DNA of 64,000 bases, taken from NCBI GenBank assembly GCA_025330725.1, contig JAIWND010000031.1:186001-250000 (forward strand). Reading direction: 5' to 3'. Below the pieces are notes generated by a model that had not been told where the DNA came from, made no database searches, and saw only the letters and a list, made by a program, of their open reading frames with translations. This stretch comes from Chlamydoabsidia padenii (taxonomy: Eukaryota; Mucoromycota; Mucoromycetes; Mucorales; Cunninghamellaceae). Position numbers and translations under genes: made by a program. Below are positions 38,634-48,363 of this stretch, one piece after another. Position 1 is the first letter of the stretch. Each line of letters opens with the position of its first letter.

Positions 38634-39403
38634 ATGGAAAACAAGAAACCTTACGATATCCTCATTCTAAAAACTGCTGCTACCAAGATACATAAAAGGA
38701 CAAGACAGGCCCGTGTACAGGTTCAATTCAAGTGCGATACTTGCGACGTTACCTTTGTCAGAAACCGCAATCTTCAGAATCATTTTGAAGACGACGACAC
38801 ATTTAAAAAAGGCTAAACAATTTGACGATCGTGATGTTATTATTGTCGATGCTGAAAGCTCTCATTCAACTAGTGAACTCAGTGGTTCTTTGGCTATTGG
38901 TGGCGGTGCTTCATCTGGTGGCGGTGGTGGTGCTTCTTCCAATGATGGTGTTGGTGGTCTTCCTGGTGGCGATGACGATTTAGTGGACAGCAAAGGTAAA
39001 CGTTATGGTGGCTGTGTTGATGATGATAATAACGACTTTTAATGCACCTTTCGTCAGACGATTTAGACACATAATGGAACGCGATGTCGATTTGGAAGCT
39101 ATCTCGGATTCTGTGGCTGTTGATCTGGAAACAATGGAGGAAACTTTAGAGTCTGGTGTCAATGTTAACATAGGTGATCCCGATCCTTTTGTCAATCTAC
39201 AATCTATGCTTCCCCATGCTTTTATTTATGGTGATGATGATGTTGTATCAAGGCAAATGATGCAAAAGATGCACTATGTAACTGTCCTCATGTTAAAAAT
39301 ACATGACAAGACTCGGGAAGCAGGTGTTGCCTTCAAATCACAGGCATTGGTCGCTTTTTTTTTTTTTACCATCAACGACAAAAAAATCAAATTCCTGTAC
39401 TGA
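38634..39403 (+). pseudogene. Decayed ORF with C2H2-like finger, probable mobile-element remnant
   Basis: Coding-like sequence runs on the plus strand through at least two frame changes. The first block begins MENKKPYDILILKT and reaches a zinc-finger-like segment (FKCDTCDVTFVRNRNLQNHF). The reading then shifts, near the end of that segment, into an acidic and Gly-rich block, and shifts again near 39005 into a block containing DVDLEAISDSVAVDLE and PFVNLQSMLPHAF, ending at a poly-T/A run. Short coding-like pieces with stops continue to about 39940. A finger followed by an acidic linker is common in fungal DNA transposon proteins, but no transposase core is visible, so the element type is not assigned. 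Confidence 0.4.
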
Positions 39404-39949
39404 CAACAATCAAAGTAAACATAGGCGAACCCAAGTCAACGGAACTATCACATCAATCTACCTTTCAACTATCTGAAACTATTGGTCGCCAATCCTTTAC
39501 GCTGTAGACGTATATCTGCTCTTCCTGATACAACACCGAACCAACTAGTATCTTTGCAACAAGGACAAAAATGGTGTACAAATCCATTATTCTAACAGCC
39601 TACTCATCACTTCCAGCATTCGCCTAGACTCAAAATCGATCAATACGGGTCCGAGCACCTGCTTAAGCAAATTCAACTGCTTATCAACATATACAATATG
39701 TCACTCCTTCTCCGACCTATCGTCTCCCATTCAACGACAACCTATGACAATCTTCACCCTAGACGAACATGACTCTCCACAAAAACGCAAGTCGGAGGTA
39801 AGGAGAGCCTCGCAAGTTTTTGGCTTGATTGAAGACATCAAACATGGTCAAAAGGAACGCCTGGAACGACTAGCATTGGAACGATGTATGGGCGTTAGAT
39901 GTGACAGCTCGAACCACACCAAAATCACCAAAGCCTTATGACAAGTACA

Positions 39950-41386
39950 TAGTCTTGGGGAATCCATCGACATCATTGGCAGTAATGCACTGGTGGACTT
40001 GGCGGGGCTTAGGGGGGGATTTAATTTTTACCCATCTTTACTTTTTTATTCTCTCCCCTCTCTTCCTCTCATTTACTCTTTTAATCGTCAATTATTTTAT
40101 TGGTAATTCTTTAACCTATTGTTACTTTATGTCTTTGCCTTAATAAAATATACCAATGCTTGCATTAGGCGATTATCACTTTATTTAATTGCGGTCTTAG
40201 ATCAGTCTGCACTGCGGGATATGAACTTGGCAAGAATGTTCGAAATGGAAAAGGCGGCACACAATGTTGATGTATTTGTGCTGTGTATGCACCCCGTGTT
40301 TATTGTCTTTATCTCCTACTTGGTTTAATTAATGTTTTTTTTAATAGACACAATAACCTCTTACTTTACCCTCATCCATACACCTATTGCCCTTAATAAA
40401 ATCCATCATTTGACTATCTTTTGTTAACCCTGAACGGCATTTTAAAATGTCCCTCTTTTTAGGTCTTGTCTAGGTTATGAATTTTGTGTATGGGTTCAAT
40501 AATAACAAAATCATCAAGTGGTATCATTTTGATATGCTCCCCCATTGTTTAAATCATTATACATATCCTTAATTTATCATGAACAGTGCGTGGCTTTTGA
40601 CCAAAGCGGACATTCCAACCATGACTTAATAAAAGCGTGTTCAGGGCAGCTCGGGTAAAAGAAAAAGCTTGGACGAGAAGTTGGGCGTAGAGTTGGGGGC
40701 CAGCTGTAAGAGGGAGAATGGTGTTGCGAAGGCGGCGTTTGAATATCAAACTTTTGATATCAACTAAACAGCACCTTGGCTACTTATCACATTGACCCAT
40801 TTTGATCTTTTTTTTTTTAATTGTTGACTATTATTTCTCGTTGACTATTTATCCCTGATTTATTTATTATAAATATCCCACTTTTTTGAACAAATCTTTC
40901 TTTGTTCAGATTTCAAGTTCTCAAAAATAAAAACTTTAGTACCAAATCAAGAAGGTCTTCTTTAGCCTCTCTCTCTTATATATACAAGTTACTTAACAAG
41001 CCTAACTTTTGTCGCCTTATTGCTCTTACTTTGGATCAAGAGCTTATTTCTATTTTTATATTTTCAAATCCCGGTTTATGCGTTATGGAACCTGACTTGT
41101 TCGAGCGGTTGATCAGCCCTTCGGTTCAATAGTCTAGACAACCCTTGATATAAAGATAACACAAGTCAATTTTTTGTATATGCGTTACTTTTATATGCAA
41201 ATGAGGACAAGAGATCGAGTCCCTGGAACTACAAAGACAATCACCTTTGTTTTAGTCTGTGACAAGATATCATACATAGTGACAAGACAAAAAAAAAAAA
41301 AAAAGTCAGACCATATAGTACTCTAAACACATATGTATATTTTATTATTACTTTATTAAATAAACTAATAAATACTATCAACTAAT
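39950..41386. other. Unassigned AT-rich spacer
   Basis: About 1.4 kb between the decayed ORF region and the end of the protoporphyrinogen oxidase gene. There are only short ORFs without family resemblance. An ATTTTCAAATCCCGG element occurs at 41059-41073. The final 60 bp are probably the 3' UTR of the oxidase gene. Confidence 0.4.
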
Positions 41387-42139
41387 CTACCATGGTTCCA
41401 TCATGCATTTTTCCAACCCAGTGATCTTGACAGATTGACTTCCCAGGTCACCGACTGATACCAGATCATCTACCAGCAAGCGACTGTGTTTGACACAATC
41501 CGGGACACTGACCCCCAAATAACTTGACCCTACCACACTGAGCCGCCCGCCCCATTGTTGTTGCAATGCACTATGTAATTGACGGAGCCCCAGTCGATGG
41601 CCGACCCGATACTGAGGAAGACATTGTCGTAGTACATGTGCCCGAGAATGAACAGGCGTGGCATGGACACCGAGACACGTCCCCATCGCTTGTTGCGCCA
41701 ATGCCAATGCGTGACCAGCCACATCCTTCTTGCCATCAAACGCCAGGTCCCAATCGCTGCCTCCAATCATGGCAGTGAATCGCACCACATCGTTGGCTTC
41801 GTCCTGTTGGCCCATACTATTGCTGTCAAAGATCACACCCAATAAACCCGGTACCTTGTTTCGATAAGGGGCGTCACGGTGTGGCGTCAGGAACCCAAAT
41901 CCATCCAGTCCAGTATCGCATTCGGTCTTTTTATAAGCAAGGTTCACCACTGCCACATCCACACTGGGATTGGATGTCAAGTGAGGCAAGGCGGTTGGAA
42001 GGAGTGAGGCTAAGGTATGTGAAGGGAGTGCCGAGATAACGTGGTTGGATTCGTATTGGCCTTGATTTGTCGTGATCGTCTACACGCATATACAATAAAA
42101 ATAAAAAGATGAGTTACTTTTTTTTGTTCTTATCTATCA

Positions 42140-42172
<33 letters not shown>

Positions 42173-43113
42173 GCTTACCATGGATGTGGGAGAAGAAGAT
42201 TCGAGACGATTGGCAACCTGATTCGTCAAGAGATCCACATTAGGTTGATTCAACAAGTACGATCGTAAAGCCCTGGGTAAAGACTCCAAACCAGGTAAAA
42301 GACCAATGACACTAGCCTGTTGCATTTCTTGTTGCCATTCCGGGTACCTTGATCGACACAGTGACGCCAACTGTTGTTCCTTTTCGGTATCGAGCTCCAC
42401 ACCACCCTTCAACATACCCTTGACCACACTCCCATGGCGATCTTCACAGGCGGCCAAGAGGGGGAAAGTGGATTGGACCGACAAGGTTTTGCAATCGCCG
42501 GCATAGATACCATGGGTCAAGGCACCGATGAGAGTCAGAGCCACGTGTCGATTAAAGCGCCGCTCGATAAAATCGTAGATGGTTTCATCCCTCTTACCTT
42601 GAGGTGTCTTGAAGGGTTCTTTCAGAATGGAGCCAATGACAGAGGACATTATGGGAGGACTGTTCTTGATAAGGTCGGGTAATCCACTAGGTAATTGGTT
42701 GATGTGACCTTGGTATTCAATATAACGATGTTGAGCTGATGGATGTGTTTTCGGTACGGCGAGAACATGTCGGTCCAGGTCGAGTTCTTTTATCTAGATT
42801 CAAATAAAAAATTAAAAAGGGTTGATCTAAAGTTACCAAGTTGTTGTCTAACCACCTAATTACTCTTTTTTTTTTTTTTTTTTGTTACCATATCAAGAAG
42901 AAGGGCACCACCCACACCTTGAGGTCGAAGTGTTCGTGGTCCAGCTTCAAATAGGACATTGTCTTTGACGTGTTCGCTTTTAATCCATCCACCCACACGA
43001 TCGCTTGCTTCTAGTAGTCGAATACTAATCTGAGGAGCGAGGCGCGAAAGATAATAGGCTGCTGATAATCCAGAGATACCCCCACCAAGAATAGTGACAA
43101 CAGGTTGGGCCAT
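41387..43113 (-). CDS. HEM14: Protoporphyrinogen IX oxidase (heme biosynthesis)
   Basis: FAD enzyme of the inner mitochondrial membrane that oxidises protoporphyrinogen IX to protoporphyrin IX, the penultimate heme step. Exons 42889-43113, 42179-42793 and 41387-42079 give 510 residues. The N-terminus holds the FAD dinucleotide-binding motif VTILGGGISGLSAAYYLSRL followed by LLEASDRVGGWI and FEAGPRTLRPQG, all family hallmarks; the C-terminal half has the LLGVIFDS and VVGSSYLGVSVPDC stretches. There is no cleavable presequence, as is usual because these proteins use internal targeting. The second intron contains an (AT)n tract. The start is the first ATG, two residues before the FAD motif. The gene borders the mobile-element graveyard but is itself intact. 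Confidence 0.95.
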
Positions 43114-43354
43114 GTTTATTTATTCAAGAAGGAAAAGCGGAAAAGAAGAAAAAGAAGAAAAAAAGAAGGAAAGGAAAGATACTTGCTTGATACAGTACTG
43201 CCTCGTCACGAGATCGGCGATTAAAACTGACAAGAGAAGATTGGTCAATGCAATTACCTGGTCATTTCTTTTAATTGACTTACCTGTAAGGTTGATAGGT
43301 TTTATCTTAACGTAAACTTGATATTGATGTTAAAGTTGGAGGAGGAGGAGAAAC

Positions 43355-44466
43355 CTAATGACAGAAAATGCCTGGACGAGGGTTGCTTTCCATGATACAA
43401 GTAGCAAGGCGATGAATATTGTTGGCAGCGTTGACATCGCGATGCCACAGTGTTGCAGCATTGGCAGACCAGCACCGAGTGTAATTTCGAGGTTTCATCC
43501 ACGGTCTTGTTTATCATGTTTCTTGTATGACATTTTCTGCAAACCTAAGGTAAATTACATTAGTAAGTTGGCACAAAATATCAGACACTACTTTATTTGT
43601 TCATACCTTTGAAGTATATGCTTCATTGATTGGAACAATCACCAGTTTCCCGTCCATTTCGGCTTGTTTGAGAACCTTTTTAAACGTGGGATCACATGTC
43701 TGGTTTTGTACCGTTCATCGTCATACCAAAACTTCCATTACCAAATGCCAGCACGGGAATAGTAGAGGTGCGAGTGAAGGGTTTGTTGTAATGACGGTTA
43801 CTGTTAGAGTAATAACAATCATTAGTATCAGTATCATCTACCTATATATTATTTTTTGTTTTACTTACTCTTAATGATTTGATGTCTTTGTTTGGGCGTA
43901 GATCTGCGATTTGTATCCACCATCAATAAAGTTCTTCACTATTTAACAATCCATCTTTTGTCTACAGGAGTAATTGAGTAGTCGTTCTTCAGCATACAAG
44001 GTATCCCCGTAGTGAGCAAGCAGAGGATCCAGATTGTTCAAAATGTAGACTAAGGCTTCCATATACTTTGTTGACGAGCTTGTTTTTGTGGTTGGTATGT
44101 TGGATTCAATTGGTGACATGCCGTCAATACGCTTTCGAAGCCTTTAATTTGGTAATCGTCTAGTCGTTCCACACTTTGCACGCCATTCCTTGGTTGAGAA
44201 TTTTCAGTATTCGGACTGTCCATCAGTTGCACAATAGATATCCTTGATCCCAGGATCCACGGCCCAAAGACGAAAATGGTTGTTGAAATGTTGTTGATGT
44301 AGATGGTTCCTGTTGAAGTCGTTCATGTCGAGGTCAGGCAGAGTTGATTTGGTGGTTTGTCTTGTAAATCGCACGTCGACCGTATAGCCGTCGGTAGATA
44401 TCGAATTGGTGAAGATAGGTAGCCGTTGTCTGGAATCGCCTTCAGTCAGATTAGGTTTTTCAGAAT
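43355..44466 (-). pseudogene. Truncated, inactivated Fanzor (eukaryotic TnpB homologue)
   Basis: The remnant reads on the minus strand. First comes TNSISTDGYTVDVRFTR, a Fanzor wedge/RuvC-proximal hallmark. RuvC-I is LWAVDPGIKDIYCATDG (44246-44270 region, catalytic Asp in VDPG). The block DPLLAHYGDTLYAEERLLNY follows, then LAFGNGSFG, and RuvC-II in IVPINEAYTSK (Glu near 43622). After a short intron (about 43546-43608) come the zinc-ribbon start VCRKCHTRN and the RuvC-III/terminal motif LWHRDVNAANNIHRL, ending at TAG 43355-43357. Breaks: an in-frame TGA at 44204-44206 after QSEY, frame shifts near 44100, 43690 and within the zinc ribbon, and no N-terminal half. Fanzors are RNA-guided nucleases carried by eukaryotic transposons. 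This copy cannot make a working protein. Confidence 0.85.
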
Positions 44467-44556
44467 TAAAAATAACTGGAATATGTAAAATAATGCTTTA
44501 TTGGATCATCAGTGGGGGAGAAGTATGATATCAAACCATAGTAAGATATATACAAA

Positions 44557-45637
44557 TAAAAACTGGTATACAAAATCTGCATACAACTGCTGGGTGAAAT
44601 CTGCTGTAAACGGTATGATCCCCATCGGAAAAAGACCATGATCATTGAAACCCACTGGAAGGTTTTAAAACGAACGCACTTGTACAGTACCATTATAATC
44701 GCGCAAGGCTGGACTTGGTCACATTTGTAATCTTGAAACACTATTACAGAAAACTGAAAGTAAAATATCAGTCAATGGTGGTGTACCGGTCTGAAACATC
44801 TATATTCGAAGCACGGTTCATGGAAGAATGGATTAAAGGAAAGGCTGCGCAGGTTTCCGGGCGCTACTACTCGACAAATTTGTCTCAGTGTGTATGTGGC
44901 TGTCCCGCATTCTTGCACAGTTCTGTCACACTATGCAAGCATTTAGTGAAAACATATTTTCTACATTATGACGATTTGGTTAACAGAAGATTTTTTATTA
45001 AACAATCACACATGCCACCATTCATCAGTTTCCTGCAGGTAATTATATCTAATCGACCTAATTTATTTTAACTATGCTAACTATTTCTACGCGTAGACCA
45101 TCGACCCCAATCCTTACCATTTTGGTAATTATCCTCGTGAAGGCGTTTTGCCTTGTCCTCCTATGCGACGTTCGTTATCCTGTATTGCAAATGATGTTGA
45201 ACCACCGGTACTGATAATCACACACCGAAGACTAGAACAGCAACAACCGTCACCTTTCACCATCCCTGATTTGATGATTCCACGCAGAAAGATTCCTAGG
45301 CGAGATCCGGAAGAGGGTGACCAAGGCAACGATGAAGCCCCTGTCGTGGATGAGGAGCGTAATTTGTTGGCGTTGAAAATCAGGTACAGGGATAAGCGTG
45401 CCGATGCGAGAAGACTCAGAGAGCTATTAGTAAAATCTCAAGGAAGAAGAAGAGGAGGCAAGAGGCGAATATGCCAGTTTGTTGGAGGTGTCAAACCCAA
45501 CACAAGTAACTGTGTTTTACCGTGCTCAGAATGATGGTAGTGTCGATGCTTACATTGAGGCTGTCATCCGAGAACGCCAACGTACAACTTTACCAAGAAC
45601 GTGGCAAGACGATGATCCATATACAAGACACATCTAG
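44557..45637 (+). pseudogene. C-terminal remnant of a MULE transposase with SWIM zinc finger
   Basis: Plus-strand sequence begins NWYTKSAYNCW and passes through TMIIETHWKVLKRTHLY, where a frame change near 44685 is needed to continue into YNRARLDLVTFVILKHYY. The SWIM motif QCVCGCPAFLHSSVTLCKHL (CxCxnCxH) follows, then an intron at about 45038-45097, and an Arg/acid-rich tail with a further frame change near 45480 and an end near 45637. The same order of blocks appears in the minus-strand element at 48364-48846 (NWYTQNKWDQW ... VEGHWRALKHSHLY ... WTCSCPQFYTSWFLLCKHI), so both are MuDR-type transposase ends. The catalytic DDE core is absent. It lies back to back with the Fanzor remnant, about 90 bp away. 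Confidence 0.75.
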
Positions 45638-45838
45638 TTTCAAAAAATAAAATGTCTTCTTTAAGATCGCCCCAACTTTTTTTTTTTTGGTTGTCAGGGT
45701 CCGCGAAAAAGAATCCCGTGCCTACGAAAAGCCTAGCGGGGGTTGAAGTTTCCGCGATTTTTTTGTGAAGCTTGAGTCTCTTTCGATTTGTGAAAATCGT
45801 GCAGTGTTAACACTTTCGCTTGCTTGACAAACCGTCGT

Positions 45839-45855
45839 CGGGATTTGAAAAGGGG
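45839..45855 (+). promoter_or_regulatory. CGGGATTTGAAAAGGGG element upstream of tandem-UIM gene
   Basis: Inverse form of the recurring TTCAAATCCCG core, about 85-100 bp before the start codon at 45940. A GTGAAAATCGTGC block lies at 45790-45802 just upstream and recurs at 50759-50771. Confidence 0.4.
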
Positions 45856-45939
45856 TCATGATTTAAAAAAGAGGCCAGGGCCCTCCTTTTCTTTCTTTCT
45901 TTCTCTCTCTCCCTCTCTTGAATTAATAGACTCTCATCC

Positions 45940-46748
45940 ATGGATAAATGGCTACGACAGTCTCAGGAGAAACGAAAATCTACTCGGAACAGTAATCAAC
46001 CCCCCATGACGAACGACAGGGAATTACAGCAGGTTTTGGAAAAAAGTCGTTTGGAAATCGAGCAACAAGACAATCATTTCATCAAGGACCTTGAAACCGC
46101 AACACGACTCAGTCTTAATGAATCCTCACTTCATGGAACGACTCTTCATACCAAACGAACAACATTGTTGGAGCCTGTTCAATATGAAAACGATAACGAT
46201 GATACATGGGCAGTTGATTCTTTTTTAAACACCATTCTGGATCAACCATGTGCAATAAAAAAGGTAGGGATAATAAACAGGACTCCTACACAACTCATCA
46301 TTTTTATTACTAGTCTGACAGTGATACATTATCCAACAAGGACAATGCAACCAGGGATGACGACGATTGGGAAATACGCTACGAGTCAACTACCGACGAT
46401 GATGAACAAGCCGATATTGATTTTTTTGGTCAACTGCGACGAGAAGTATGGAATGTCAATGATATCCGTAAATGTCATGCTGCTGCGAAAAAACGATCCC
46501 TGACCAATGTCATCAAGAAGAACAAGCGGCCCAGGACTCAAGCGTAAGTCAACCATTCTCTCTCCCTCTCTCTCTGTACCAATTATTGATGACATGTCGT
46601 TGTTGCTTTTTGATATAGATCTGATTATGACCACAACTATTATACCACGACAGACGACACTTTGGACGGGGATGTAGCGGCAGCTGGATTTGGTGATACT
46701 GTGGCTGGCCTTAGTTGGGAAGGTATGGGACAATCACGTTATGCTTAG
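45940..46748 (+). CDS. Protein with two ubiquitin-interacting motifs, function unknown
   Basis: Three exons (45940-46263, 46314-46543, 46619-46748) with consistent phases give 227 residues, starting MDKWLRQSQ. Two UIM-like helices occur near the N-terminus: RELQQVLEKSRLE (27-39; Leu, Val at the Ala position, Ser36) and DLETATRLSLNE (50-61; the full pattern with Ala54 and Ser58). Acidic stretches follow (for example DDDDWEIRYESTTDDDEQ), then a basic patch KKNKRPRT that could be a nuclear signal, and a conserved-looking tail AGLSWEGMGQSRYA. Two UIMs plus a basic signal suggest a nuclear ubiquitin reader, perhaps in DNA repair or chromatin, but no family was recognised. It is an intact frame surrounded by decayed mobile elements. 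Confidence 0.75.
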
Positions 46749-47217
46749 TGTAGTATTTTATCTAGCTTGATGTTGTATATATATGTAAATAAACATGATA
46801 TTGGATCGAAAGGAAGAAAACATTAGGACTTCGATAATGGGACAAATAGAGGTTTTTTATTATATTTTTTGATACAAATCATACATTGTCTATGGTGTTG
46901 GAAGGGGGTTTATGTGTGGGGTCAAAAGAATGGGATAAGAGACTATCATTACAGTACTATGCTAAAGGAATGTTATCAGACACCGATCATCATCCCATTG
47001 GAAGATCGTTGATGAGAAGGCATTGTGATCGCAATATTCGTTGTAGTGGAGGAGAGTATAAGACGGTCAATGACGTGGTTAGTAAGGAAAAATGCCTATG
47101 TCGATCGGTGATCGGTTGTTGTTGTTGATAGTTAAGGAGACTTGTTCTGAAATAGGGATGCATGGTTGGTGTTGATGATGATGGTGTGGTGATGACCACA
47201 TTCGATCGGCCGACCTG
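46749..47217. other. Spacer between tandem-UIM gene and BTB remnant
   Basis: About 470 bp. The first 60 bp are probably the 3' UTR of the UIM gene. The rest has only short ORFs on both strands, including Gln- and Ser-rich minus-strand frames that may be the decayed continuation of the BTB locus. Nothing else seen. Confidence 0.4.
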
Positions 47218-48090
47218 TTAAATGGCTTCATCGGGGATACATTCTTGAGGAATCAAACTTGATATTAGATGAGTCTTGCTCACCATACCATAATGAGCAA
47301 ATACATAATCCAATGTTGATGATTGGAGTCCATCTTCATCTACCATGATGACAGTTTCAAATAGGATGATACACGAGTCAATGGTCAAATGTCGTTCGAA
47401 GAGTCGTTGATAACACATCTTATTCAGTTGATGTTAAAGATAAATGTTGACCATCACCAAGATATCACATACTTCTTGCCAGGATTCATCTTGATCCAAT
47501 TGACCGCCGTTGAGGTATTTCATTAAAGCCAAGACTGCATGGTAAGCGCCATCTATCTGCATTTGACGCTGTACGGTTTCCATCATACCTGATTGATATG
47601 TGTTCCTGAAATGAGCCCACCGGGCAATGAGAATAACTTGATGTACACGGAGTTCTTGATCATCGGAGGTGACAGTTGCAAATTTGGTGAATTTGGAGAA
47701 TTGTGGAGCTGGTGAAGCTGGCGAATTTGGTGAGTTAATGAATGCGGTGCAGCTGGTGAATTGAATGAGTGGTGAATTCGAGTGGTGAAACTGGTGAATT
47801 TGATGAATTCAAGTGGTGAATTTACGATGGGTTGCTGCTTCTTTATCTCTTGGCCTACATGGTAATTGCAATGTAGGTGACAAGGATAGTGACATAGAGG
47901 TGGATAATGATGAACTTTGTAAAGATATCAATGCGGTTAATGTGGATGGTAGGTCGGTAAAAGAGGTAGAATGGTGGGGGATGGCGGGATGCTGGCAGGT
48001 GCGGGTGAAAAAAGATTGGACATTGTTGGGGAAAAGTGGATCGGTGACTAATGGCTGGCTAGGAGGTGGCGACGAAAATAAATCAGACAT
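47218..48090 (-). pseudogene. BTB/POZ-domain gene, probably degenerate
   Basis: On the minus strand, a low-complexity Ser/Pro/Thr-rich N-terminus (possible start MSDLFSSPPPSQ at 48090) precedes a BTB/POZ core: VTSDDQELRVHQVILIARWA, then a block with FRNTYQSGMMETVQ and IDGAYHAVLALMKYL. The frame continues to NIYL, meets TAA near 47446, and goes on in the same frame as HQLNKMCYQRLFERHLTID, exactly where BTB proteins have an uninterrupted helix, so this is a nonsense change inside the domain. Another in-frame TGA lies near 47821 in the AATTCACCA-repeat linker; a GTAAAT...GCCAG intron could remove that one. BTB proteins serve as Cullin-3 adaptors or dimerisers. It could still be expressed if splicing removes both stops. 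Confidence 0.5.
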
Positions 48091-48363
48091 TGTGGGTGAC
48101 ACATTGTTGAGAAAAGGTGGGTTGTCACTGTTGTCTGTGTCAGTGTTGAAGGTGGTGGTGGTGTTGTTGTTTGCCCGGTTACGACGATGGGTGATATTTT
48201 CAGCAGTGTTGTTGTTATTGATATCATTCCCAATGTGGTCAGAATGGTACTGGTTATGTCTTGAAGGCTAGTATAGAACAATTATATAAATCACATTAAT
48301 AAAACTTACTTTATAACATTTGTATTGGCTTCCACTCCTGTATGTGTGGTTTTATGCTCTGAC

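Noticed and set aside
40549..41132. Two ORFs of 66-76 residues
   Set aside because: Short, AT-rich, without promoter, splice context or resemblance to any family I know.
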